DNA of 64,000 bases, from assembly GCA_016721725.1 (NCBI GenBank), contig JADKHN010000006.1, forward strand, positions 620,001-684,000. Reading direction: 5' to 3'. The notes beneath the pieces are model-generated. The model was not told where the DNA came from, ran no database searches, and worked only from the letters and a program-made list of their open reading frames with translations. Position numbers and translations under genes: made by a program. Origin of the DNA: Chitinophagaceae bacterium (GTDB taxonomy: Bacteria; Bacteroidota; Bacteroidia; Chitinophagales; Chitinophagaceae). Of the stretch, positions 9,968 through 17,678 are shown piece after piece. Within the stretch, counting starts at the first letter, position 1; every line of letters starts with the position of its first letter.

Positions 9968-12589
9968 TTATTTGATCCTGAACCGCCATCCCAGGTAGAT
10001 CATCCGGCCGGTCACGGGCCCCCAAACCATCGAGGCGTCGAAATAGGGACTGAAAGGCTGATCCCCGGCGATGATGGCGTCGCGTTGTTTGAAATTGGAA
10101 AGGTTCTCCGCCCCGATATAAAGATCCATCGGATACTTTTTACCCAGGGTTTTGCTGATCTGCGCGTTCATGAGAACATAGGCCGGTGATTGGGTTCTCC
10201 GCTGGTAGGCCGGAGGATTAGTGGCCGTACCCGGGATCCTTTTCTGACCGATCAGGTTGAAGGTATAATCAAATTTCCAGCCCCGGTATCCATAGGCCAG
10301 ATTGGCGAAGGCCCGGTTCGTGGCCACCAACGGCTTTTGAAGCAGTTTACCGCCATAGGTCGTCTTTACATCGAAATACCGGTAAGCCAGCCTGAGTTCC
10401 AGGCTTTTCAAAGGCTCAACAGATAATTCAGCCTGGAAGCTGTTGGAATAAGACCGCCCGGATAAATTATAAAAGCGTAATTGTGCAGGATCCTCCTGGT
10501 CGGCAATGACCTGGTTGCTGAAATCATTGCGGAAGAAATCCACGCTGAACAGTCCATCCCGCTGAAAGAGTTTGAATTTCTGATCGATGCTGATCCCCTT
10601 GTTCCAGGCCACTTCCGGATCCAGCCCATAGGCCTTTCCGGTTGAACCGCCGATGATGCTCACGGGCCTTGAACTGACCAGCAGACTGGTGTTCTCGGCA
10701 AAGATATTCGCGGTACGTTGTCCCCGGCCGGCGCTGAGCCGGATGGTGGTGCCGCTCACCGGTTCATACCGGATATGCAACCGGGGTGTCGCGAAAAAAC
10801 CGAAGAGACTGTTGTGATCGGCTCTTAACCCGGCCACCACCGTGAATTGTTCCAGGGGAGCCCAGGTGTATTCAAAGAAAACACCCGGGACCGCCTCGGT
10901 CCGTTTATAATTCACCAACTGTAAAACCTCACGGTAGCGGTCATAGGCGAAACTGGTCCCCATCCTGAACTTATGGATCGTGCTGCCGATGATGGATTGG
11001 TAGATCAGGTTCGCATAAAACGTTTCCTGCTTCGCGTCATATGTAGTCAACCCGAAATAGGAATCCTGCCGGTGACTGATGGTGGCCAGTTGTAGTCCTA
11101 TGCTCTTGTATTTCTTTTGCGGAAACACATAACCGATCTTGGCAAAGCCCTCATAGCGTTGGGTGCTGATCCCCAGTCCGTATTTTCGGGTGGTCAGTTT
11201 ATCGGTTGACGGATTGAAACTCAGCTCCCCTCCCGTTCTATCATCGTTCAGCATTTTCACTCCGGCCTGTATCATCCAGCCTTTGCCGTCATCATATTTC
11301 CAGCGGTTGATGGCGCTGAATTGGTTGCCGGACGGCAGGTCTCTGAATCCATCCCGGTTTCCGTCCACGCTCTTGTTGAACAGGAAATCATCGTGTAATA
11401 ATAAAGCCGTAACCCATTTTTTCCCCACTTTGGCCGACAGGTTGAGGTTGATATCCGTCTTGCCAAAATCATTGACATAAGCATTGGCAAACAATCTTTC
11501 CCCGCTTTCCGGTTTTTTCAGTTCCACATTGATCTGTCCGGCGATACTTTCAAAACCATTGGCCACGGAGCCGATCCCCTTGGTGAGTTGTATGGATTCC
11601 ACCCAGGGCCCGGCGATGGAATTCAAACCCAGCGAAGTGGCGATGCCCCTGGGACCCGGAAGGTTCTCTACGGTAAGTTGTGTGTAGATGCCGGACAGTC
11701 CGAGTAACTGGATCTGTTTGGCGCCGGTCACCGCATCGCTATAGGAGACATCCACGGAAGGGTTGGTCTCAAAGCTTTCGCTGAGGTTGCAACAGGCCGC
11801 TTTGAACAGTTCTTTCTGGGTCATCACCTGGGTGCGGATCGAACTGATGCCTGAAACATAAGTGGAACGCATCTTGGAAGTGACGGTCACTTCCCGTAAT
11901 TTTTTATCGGATGCCAGGATGATCCGGAGTTCATCGGTTCCGGTGATCCGAAGGGTGTCGGATCGATAACCCGCATAACTGACCACCAGGTCGTTTTGCC
12001 CCTCCATCCTGGATACCCGGAATACACCGCTGCTATCGGTCAGCCCTCCCTTGTTAGTGCCCGACCAGATGACAGAAGCGCCGGCCAGGGCTTTGAACCG
12101 GCCTTTCGAATCCGTTTCCAGCACAACGCCTTTCACCTCATGCAGATCAACTGCAGTCGGTTGGTTCACCGGCTTTATCGCGACAGAATCCTTTTGAACC
12201 TGATTGATGGGGTCAGACTGGTTCACCGGCACCGGTTTTGGCATCTTCCGGTACAGGCAACAGGCCGGAAGGGCATTATATACGGCATCCGGGGCTTTGC
12301 GATCTTCCAGGTCGTGCCCCACGGCGGCGATGCGGTTCTTGATCTTATTGAGATCGGCCATTGCGGGCGACAACAACAAGGAAAGCAGTTTGGTGTTCTC
12401 ATCCCAATAGGCCGACCTGACCCCTTTTATTTTGGCCGCTTTTTCGATCCGGTCTTTACATTGCACACAGGCGCCATAGACGGTAAAGCTGACCAAGGTA
12501 TCTTTTCCCACGGGTTGGGTTACCTGGGAAAAAATGCTGGTGCCCGATAAAAGAAAGGCGATTATCAATGATCCGGTGATCGTTTTCAT
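9968..12589 (-). CDS. TonB-dependent receptor with N-terminal HMA metal-binding domain
   Basis: An outer-membrane transporter of 873 residues. A signal peptide (MKTITGSLIIAFLLSG) is followed by a heavy-metal-associated domain with a C-x-x-C pair (ACVQCKDR, Cys41/Cys44) up to about residue 115. A carboxypeptidase-regulatory-like beta-sandwich follows (about 150-235), then the TonB plug (VENLPGPRGIATSLGLN) and a 22-strand-type barrel ending in an aromatic/basic terminus (WRFRIK). The HMA-receptor fusion suggests uptake or handling of copper or another soft metal. The neighbour at 12684-13079, on the same strand and 94 bases upstream, is of the HYC_CC_PP family, often found beside such receptors; the two probably form one unit. 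The metal identity is inference. Confidence 0.88.
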   Translation of the reverse strand: MKTITGSLIIAFLLSGTSIFSQVTQPVGKDTLVSFTVYGACVQCKDRIEKAAKIKGVRSAYWDENTKLLSLLLSPAMADLNKIKNRIAAVGHDLEDRKAPDAVYNALPACCLYRKMPKPVPVNQSDPINQVQKDSVAIKPVNQPTAVDLHEVKGVVLETDSKGRFKALAGASVIWSGTNKGGLTDSSGVFRVSRMEGQNDLVVSYAGYRSDTLRITGTDELRIILASDKKLREVTVTSKMRSTYVSGISSIRTQVMTQKELFKAACCNLSESFETNPSVDVSYSDAVTGAKQIQLLGLSGIYTQLTVENLPGPRGIATSLGLNSIAGPWVESIQLTKGIGSVANGFESIAGQINVELKKPESGERLFANAYVNDFGKTDINLNLSAKVGKKWVTALLLHDDFLFNKSVDGNRDGFRDLPSGNQFSAINRWKYDDGKGWMIQAGVKMLNDDRTGGELSFNPSTDKLTTRKYGLGISTQRYEGFAKIGYVFPQKKYKSIGLQLATISHRQDSYFGLTTYDAKQETFYANLIYQSIIGSTIHKFRMGTSFAYDRYREVLQLVNYKRTEAVPGVFFEYTWAPLEQFTVVAGLRADHNSLFGFFATPRLHIRYEPVSGTTIRLSAGRGQRTANIFAENTSLLVSSRPVSIIGGSTGKAYGLDPEVAWNKGISIDQKFKLFQRDGLFSVDFFRNDFSNQVIADQEDPAQLRFYNLSGRSYSNSFQAELSVEPLKSLELRLAYRYFDVKTTYGGKLLQKPLVATNRAFANLAYGYRGWKFDYTFNLIGQKRIPGTATNPPAYQRRTQSPAYVLMNAQISKTLGKKYPMDLYIGAENLSNFKQRDAIIAGDQPFSPYFDASMVWGPVTGRMIYLGWRFRIK

Positions 12590-12612
12590 ACTGAATAAGT
12601 AATTGGTCTGTA

Positions 12613-12643
12613 AAAAAAAGCATCCTGCATCTCATGCCAGGAT
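12613..12643 (-). terminator. possible weak terminator between the HYC_CC_PP gene and the TonB receptor
   Basis: On the minus strand an ATCCTG/CAGGAT inverted repeat (bases 12643-12622, 10-base loop) is followed by eight T. The 6-base stem is weak, so it may only attenuate read-through into the receptor gene. Confidence 0.35.
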
Positions 12644-12683
12644 CATCCCCTCAGAAAAAGAGATGTAACATTCAAGTTTATGC

Positions 12684-13079
12684 TTACAGACGGAAAACGC
12701 GGTTGCGGATAAATATCGGGGGACCGGAAACAGGCGGATGATGGTGATTGACGGATGGAGTGTTCCGGACCAGGACGATCATGTTTATTGATCCATCGTT
12801 ATGATCAACAGAGAAGCACTCCGTGACGGGAATGTTTACAGAGACCGCCAGGTTGGACTGGTGATCGGTAACGGTCTTTACGAAATGGTATTCATCGTCA
12901 CAACAACCGTTTTTTTCATTACCGCCTTTGTCCATTCCGCAACTGCCGCAGGTCATTTCATTGACCTGGCCGAGGCTCCAGTTGGAGAGGCGGCCCATAC
13001 AATAATGCCGGCTGATGGTTGCTCCGGTGCTCCCTGCAAAGTAGATCAGGACTAATATGGCGGTGAGAATCCTTTTCAT
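12684..13079 (-). CDS. HYC_CC_PP family small secreted protein
   Basis: A protein of 131 residues from ATG at 13079; an upstream TTG (13091) is less likely because the ATG opens the signal peptide (MKRILTAILVLIYFAG) directly. The family's signature elements are visible: ISRHYCMG near the start, a cysteine-rich centre with TCGSCGM and CCDDE, and a proline-rich end PPIFIRNRVFRL. Histidine and cysteine clusters are consistent with metal binding. Members occur in Bacteroidota next to metal-related TonB receptors, as here with the HMA-bearing receptor at 9968-12589. Molecular function is not established. Confidence 0.75.
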   Translation of the reverse strand: MKRILTAILVLIYFAGSTGATISRHYCMGRLSNWSLGQVNEMTCGSCGMDKGGNEKNGCCDDEYHFVKTVTDHQSNLAVSVNIPVTECFSVDHNDGSINMIVLVRNTPSVNHHHPPVSGPPIFIRNRVFRL

Positions 13080-13136
13080 GTCCAATGGCAAATTTACAAC
13101 ACCAATGGTTCTGCATTCATGATCTTCATCAGTTCT

Positions 13137-13318
13137 TGCTCACCGGTGGATGGCCGTATAATCCACCAGGTGTTCATCGGGTGAAAGGAATCCTTCTTTG
13201 ATGGGTTCTTCCTTCATCAGCTTGGTACACAGGTATTTCTTATTTCTGTCGGAGAGAACGGGACCACGGTATTCCGGTCGGGAGGCAATTGATTTTGGAT
13301 TTGGATGGTTCAAATGAA
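13137..13318 (-). pseudogene. relic of the 3' end of a cysteine synthase gene
   Basis: On the minus strand the translation ends KLMKEEPIKEGFLSPDEH and DYTAIHR, a clear match to the C-terminus of the intact cysteine synthase at 39840-40901 (LMKEEPVKEGYLSPD, DYKAIHR). DNA similarity begins at the shared TGCTCACCGGTGGATGG (13137 and 39837) and runs about 165-180 bases at roughly three-quarters identity. One base is missing near 13250, so the upstream part (P-x-x-NTVV) is out of frame. The rest of the gene is absent. Together with the intact copy it flanks the T6SS island in direct orientation. Confidence 0.82.
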
Positions 13319-13665
13319 ACTTACGAACATGCTGCCTGATCGCCCGGTATCCAAAAAGCTGGGTTGATCCTCCACAGACCCGAAGGTCATCACACAAGAC
13401 AATATCATTTATTTTGACCTCAGATTTAAAATAAAAGAATAAGCCAGGCCTCCAGGATATTTATCCCCCGGGTGAAAATAAAGGTAAAACTGGCCGGCAA
13501 TTTGCTTGATTCACGGTAATCTTTAAAATCCTATTGTAAATAGCCTGTAATGACTTGGTTGATCTGGTGCGGTTTGGCCCCCTGTTAAAAAATCTGGAGG
13601 AATTATGAAATATTGTCAAATAAACTTATATTGGGATATTATTAATTCAAACAAAAAATCAGCTT
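13319..13665. other. intergenic leader of the T6SS island
   Basis: About 350 bases between the cysteine synthase relic and tssD, moderately AT-rich toward tssD. No complete Bacteroidota-type promoter was found by eye. A GGAGG lies at 13596-13600, 5 bases before an ATG at 13605 that opens only a 31-codon frame overlapping tssD. The tssD promoter presumably lies here. Confidence 0.4.
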
Positions 13666-14064
13666 ATGTCATTCAAGGCAACATTAAAAATCGGCAGTAA
13701 GGAATTCGATGTTATTTCCGTCAATTACGCATTGCACCGGGAAGTAGATGGAAAAGGAAGGCCGGCTTCCATTGTTTATGGTGGGACCATAAATATAGGC
13801 ATCGAATCAACCGATGACACATCGATCATTGAGGCCATGGTCAATAACCAGCACAAGCCCCTTGATGGAAAGATCACCTTCAAGAAAAGTGATGAGGATG
13901 CCAAAATGAAAGAACTGGAGTTCGAGAAAGGCTACGTGGTCAAGTTCACGGAGTCATTTGATACGGTCGACTCGCAACCCATGATCATCACTTTCACCGT
14001 GTCTGCCCAAACCATCAAGATCGGTGGGGCTGAACACAAGAATGACTGGCCGGGTAGCAAGTAA
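13666..14064 (+). CDS. tssD: T6SS inner-tube protein TssD (Hcp), Bacteroidota type
   Basis: A protein of 132 residues with the typical start of T6SSiii tube proteins (MSFKATLKIGSKEFDVIS) and the motif Y-A-L-H-R-E-V-D-x-K-G-R-P. It has no signal peptide. Hcp forms hexameric rings that stack into the expelled tube inside the TssBC sheath, and the spike sits on its tip. It is followed directly by vgrG, so tube and spike are encoded together. It lies 11 kb from the sheath genes, which start their own transcript at 31206. Confidence 0.92.
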   Translation: MSFKATLKIGSKEFDVISVNYALHREVDGKGRPASIVYGGTINIGIESTDDTSIIEAMVNNQHKPLDGKITFKKSDEDAKMKELEFEKGYVVKFTESFDTVDSQPMIITFTVSAQTIKIGGAEHKNDWPGSK

Positions 14065-14150
14065 TATCCGCATTCCCTTACCTGTTCTGGGGGCTGTTTC
14101 GGAACGGCTGGGATTCTTGTATCAATACCTGCTGGATATGCGGAAAATGA

Positions 14151-16016
14151 ATGACCGCGTTGACCGGCTTGCCCGTATTGCCCAATCATCAACCTGTTTA
14201 TATGGAATATTTAGTCGTTGCAGAAATAGAGATCGATGGCACCCGGATCGAGCACTACACGAATATTACCCTGAGGCAGCAATTCAATGAGCATCATGAG
14301 TTCCTCATCCGGATCAACCATGATGTACTGGAGACCTCGGGTTCCTTCAGTCTCGAAAATGCGCAACAGCAGATCGGCAAATCAGCGCTCATACGCCTGC
14401 AGCAAATGACCGACAGTCTTGAAGTGGCTTATGAATTCAGGGGCATTGTCACCGAGATCCGCATGGAGCAATCCGGTGTTTCTGACGCCGACCTGGTATT
14501 GGTGGGTTACAGTCCAACCATCCTCCTTGAATCAGGACAACACCTCGCCTCTTTCAGCGATTACAGCCTGAAGAAGATCGTAACAGAGGTGTGTTCTCCG
14601 CTGGGCAATGTGAACTGTAATGTGAATTGCCAGCCACAGTACACCAAAGACATCAAGTACATCTGCCAGTATCGTGAAAGCGGGTTTCATTTCCTGAACC
14701 GGCTTTCCAGTGATTTCAGTGAATTCTTTTATTACGACGGCGTGGACCTCATCTTTGGAAAGCCTTCTTCCCCAACTGAGATCGAAGTGGCCTACGGGGA
14801 AGACATCAGCAGCATGCAACTCACCCTGCAGGCAAAACCGATGAAATTCACCAATTACACCTATCTGTCAAAAGACGATAAAGTGGAAAAATATGATGCC
14901 CCCTCCACAGTTGACGGGCTTGGACAATACGCCAGTTATATTTTGAAGGAATCGGATAACCTGTTTTCCGAACCGGTCACTTCCCCCGTCCGGCAACGGA
15001 TCGATAGCAAATCGGACCTGGAGAACTTTACCAAAAAACAAAAGGCGGCCATGGCAGCCGATCTGGAAGTGCTCACCGGCAGCAGTTTTAACCCGGGTAT
15101 CAAGATCGGTTCGATCATCAATGTAAAAGTATCAAGGCTCCAGGAACTCTCTTTTGTCCGGGAAGATTACGGTACTTTCCTCGTGACCAAACTTGAACAT
15201 TTTATTGACGGGAATGGCAGGTACAACAATACATTCGAAGCCTTGCCATCCGGAGTGGAAGTGCTTCCGGTGAAGAATGTGATCCTCCCCCTTGCAGAAC
15301 CCCAGATCGCTACGGTAAAAGACAATAAAGATCCTGACAATTTGGGCCGCATCAAGGTACAGATGCTTTGGCAGTCGGGCAACATCACTACCGACTGGTT
15401 AAGGGTGATGACCCCGGATGCCGGTGGAGGAAAGGGCGGCTCCAAGAACCGGGGCTTCGTTGTTATTCCCGAACCCGGTGACCAGGTATTGGTCTGCTTC
15501 CGCTACAATGATCCCGATCGTCCCTTTGTTTTGGGCAGCCTGTTTCACGGCAAATCAGGCGGCGGCGGCGGAAGCGGAAATAATACCAAGAGCCTCACGA
15601 GTAAGAGCGGTCATAAGATCTCCCTGGATGATGGCGCAGGGATCATCATTGTGGATAAATCCGGTGGCAATTCGATCGTTGTCGACGGCACGGATTCGAT
15701 CTCGGTGACCACTACCGCCAAGATCACGCTCAACAACGGAAAATCATCGATCACGATGGACGGCGATACGATCACGATCAAAGCGGCGCATGTGAAAATT
15801 GAAGGTACCGATGATGCCGCTATGTTCAGCGGTCCGGCGTCTTTCTCGGCCAAAAAGAGCGGCGATGCAGATATGGGCGGAACCAAGGCAACCGTATCCG
15901 GCACCGCCGAAGCTACCGTTACCTCCCCAAAAACCACACTCAATGGCGATGCCAGTACATCGGTGAAATCCATGGGGCCAACGTCCATTGAAGGCGCAAT
16001 TGTAAAACTCAATTAA
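14151..16016 (+). CDS. vgrG: T6SS spike protein VgrG (TssI)
   Basis: A protein of 621 residues. Residues about 18-370 form the gp27-like hub part (MEYLVVAEIEIDGTRIEHYT, then L-R-Q-Q-F-N-E-H-H-E-F). A gp5-type OB-fold follows (DPDNLGRIKVQMLWQSG, GFVVIPEPGDQVLVCF, F-V-L-G-S-L-F-H-G) and then a Gly-rich linker. The C-terminus is a long beta-helical needle of Thr/Ser-rich repeats. The ATG at 14151 is used; an internal ATG at 14202 (MEYLVV) is a possible alternative. VgrG caps the Hcp tube and carries the PAAR-Rhs effector encoded three genes downstream. No extra effector domain is seen at the C-terminus. Confidence 0.93.
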   Translation: MTALTGLPVLPNHQPVYMEYLVVAEIEIDGTRIEHYTNITLRQQFNEHHEFLIRINHDVLETSGSFSLENAQQQIGKSALIRLQQMTDSLEVAYEFRGIVTEIRMEQSGVSDADLVLVGYSPTILLESGQHLASFSDYSLKKIVTEVCSPLGNVNCNVNCQPQYTKDIKYICQYRESGFHFLNRLSSDFSEFFYYDGVDLIFGKPSSPTEIEVAYGEDISSMQLTLQAKPMKFTNYTYLSKDDKVEKYDAPSTVDGLGQYASYILKESDNLFSEPVTSPVRQRIDSKSDLENFTKKQKAAMAADLEVLTGSSFNPGIKIGSIINVKVSRLQELSFVREDYGTFLVTKLEHFIDGNGRYNNTFEALPSGVEVLPVKNVILPLAEPQIATVKDNKDPDNLGRIKVQMLWQSGNITTDWLRVMTPDAGGGKGGSKNRGFVVIPEPGDQVLVCFRYNDPDRPFVLGSLFHGKSGGGGGSGNNTKSLTSKSGHKISLDDGAGIIIVDKSGGNSIVVDGTDSISVTTTAKITLNNGKSSITMDGDTITIKAAHVKIEGTDDAAMFSGPASFSAKKSGDADMGGTKATVSGTAEATVTSPKTTLNGDASTSVKSMGPTSIEGAIVKLN

Positions 16017-16025
16017 CCCACCGGC

Positions 16026-17381
16026 ATGCCTTCTAATCCCATCCAGCAACGAATAGAAATGATGGCCGAAAAATGGGAGGACATCAAGAAAAAAAAGGAC
16101 GCCCGGATCATTCATATCCGTTGTCAGCCCGGCGAGGATGATATGGTGGACACATTTTTCTCTTATATGGTGGGCACTGATTCCCTGGTCAATGACATTG
16201 CCTTTCATTTTGAAACGCCCTGCACCGACCTGAAGAATTTTGGCAACCAATTGCTGAACGAACTGGACCAATATATATATATATGGAATAACACCGGAAA
16301 CCAACCGGGGATCCCCTTTGTTGCCGTGGACTGGATATCCAACCGTCAACTCACCCCTGACAATACCGTTTTATTTATTAAGAATTTCAATGCCCTTGCT
16401 GAAAAACTGAACCTGCCAGACGGTATTTGCCTGGTTGCGATCATTAAAAAGACGGCTGAGGTCAAAAACCTGATCAGCTGGTTAAAGTCAGCCCTGGATG
16501 CCGGCCCTTCACAAAAAGTGCGGATCCTGCTTTATGATCGCTTTGATCGTCCTTTCATGGATGAACTCCTGCATTCACCGCTTGCGCCCCTGGTAGCCAC
16601 CCTGCCGGTCAATCTTGATATGCCGAAGGCCATGGAACAAATTGCTGCCATGGGCGATCCCAATGATCCGGCCACTGAATATCGCCAGTGCTTTGTGAAA
16701 ATGATGAACGCGATGGCTGCCGGTAATGAAACAAGATCTGAAGCCTGCGGCCAGGAATGCCTGGCCCTTGCCATGAAAAACCTGAGCCGGGATCCATACT
16801 GGATCACCCAGGTGGTGATGGTGTACATTGCCCTGGCCAACGATAAGATCCGTTATAAGAACAAAGAAAAAGTAAACGAATATGCCGATAAAGCGGTAGA
16901 GACGGCTGAAGCTTCAAAGAATTATTTTGGCAACGAACTGGCCGCTCATCTCCTGGCCCAGGCCATGATGTTCCGGGGAACCATCCGCTTTATGTATCAC
17001 AGGTACCCCGAATCCCATGCTGACTACCGGATAGCATTTGATTTTTACGAATCCCTTGGCCTGGTTGCGCTGGCGATCGAAGCCAGCCGCATGTGCGGCG
17101 AGAGCGCATTGAAAATAAACCAGAAGGAAGAAGCTGCGAAAGTATTGGCGCAGGGCGCACGAATGGCAAAAAGAATGGAGCCTATGGCCGTGATCGCTTC
17201 AACGCATGCGGGGATCCTGGAACTCTTGTTGAATATGAAATACGAAACAGCCATCAGTATGGAGGAGATGGATGAGATCGCCCGGCCGGTTTATGGGGAG
17301 GACTGGATACGTGCCGTGGGCAACTGGAAAAAAGTACCGGATCGTGAACAAATGAAAAGATGGGAAGAGCAACCCGCATAA
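16026..17381 (+). CDS. TPR-like protein between VgrG and Rhs, candidate effector-loading factor
   Basis: A protein of 451 residues, 9 bases after vgrG, with no signal peptide and no membrane segment. The N-terminal half (about 1-200) is alpha/beta with HIRCQPGEDDMVDTFFSYM, NTVLFIKNFNAL and KVRILLYDRFD, reminiscent of an AAA/STAND-like fold. It has no GKT/S, so any P-loop is degenerate. The C-terminal half (about 220-440) is helical with TPR-like repeats (LAMKNLSRDPYWITQVVMVY, YHRYPESHADYRIAFDFYES). Its place between spike and Rhs toxin suggests a cytosolic adaptor or chaperone mounting the toxin on VgrG. That role is inference; I do not recognise the family. Confidence 0.7.
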   Translation: MPSNPIQQRIEMMAEKWEDIKKKKDARIIHIRCQPGEDDMVDTFFSYMVGTDSLVNDIAFHFETPCTDLKNFGNQLLNELDQYIYIWNNTGNQPGIPFVAVDWISNRQLTPDNTVLFIKNFNALAEKLNLPDGICLVAIIKKTAEVKNLISWLKSALDAGPSQKVRILLYDRFDRPFMDELLHSPLAPLVATLPVNLDMPKAMEQIAAMGDPNDPATEYRQCFVKMMNAMAAGNETRSEACGQECLALAMKNLSRDPYWITQVVMVYIALANDKIRYKNKEKVNEYADKAVETAEASKNYFGNELAAHLLAQAMMFRGTIRFMYHRYPESHADYRIAFDFYESLGLVALAIEASRMCGESALKINQKEEAAKVLAQGARMAKRMEPMAVIASTHAGILELLLNMKYETAISMEEMDEIARPVYGEDWIRAVGNWKKVPDREQMKRWEEQPA

Positions 17382-17396
17382 ATACATCAAACAACC

Positions 17397-17678
17397 ATGG
17401 ATAAGATCAGCACCTGGATCAAAGAACACAGCGGCGCCGTAGGAAAGATGCTTTCCGTTGCCATCCTGGTGGTTGGTATCCTATTGATCATTGGCGCCAT
17501 TATGGACTGGGACTGGATATACAAACCGGACAACAATTACCACAATCGCTGGAACACCGGCCAGATCAGTCGCTATCTCGGCCGGGGTACAGCACGCGTG
17601 TTTGGGTTCGCGGTAGGACTGTTGCTGGTGATCGCTGGCGGGGCCTGGACGTACATGGCTTTTTTTAGAAAATCATAA
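17397..17678 (+). CDS. two-helix membrane protein, Imm17-like
   Basis: A protein of 93 residues with two predicted transmembrane helices (MLSVAILVVGILLIIGAIMD and FGFAVGLLLVIAGGAWTYM) separated by a loop with YLGRGTARVFG. The G-R-x-x-A-R-x-F motif before the second helix, the length and the position next to a polymorphic toxin match the Imm17-type immunity family as I remember it. Its stop codon overlaps the start of the Rhs gene (TAATG), implying translational coupling. It could protect against the Rhs toxin or act in its membrane handling. A separate candidate immunity gene follows the toxin end at 22258. Confidence 0.65.
   Translation: MDKISTWIKEHSGAVGKMLSVAILVVGILLIIGAIMDWDWIYKPDNNYHNRWNTGQISRYLGRGTARVFGFAVGLLLVIAGGAWTYMAFFRKS

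Noticed and set aside
13605..13700. 31-codon frame with a good GGAGG upstream of tssD
   Set aside because: It overlaps the tssD start, shows no protein character, and Shine-Dalgarno sites are little used in Bacteroidota; kept only as a note.
16026..17381. Functional ATPase in the adaptor-like protein
   Set aside because: The only P-loop-like place (CQPGEDDMVDTF) lacks the Gly-Lys-Thr/Ser needed for nucleotide binding.
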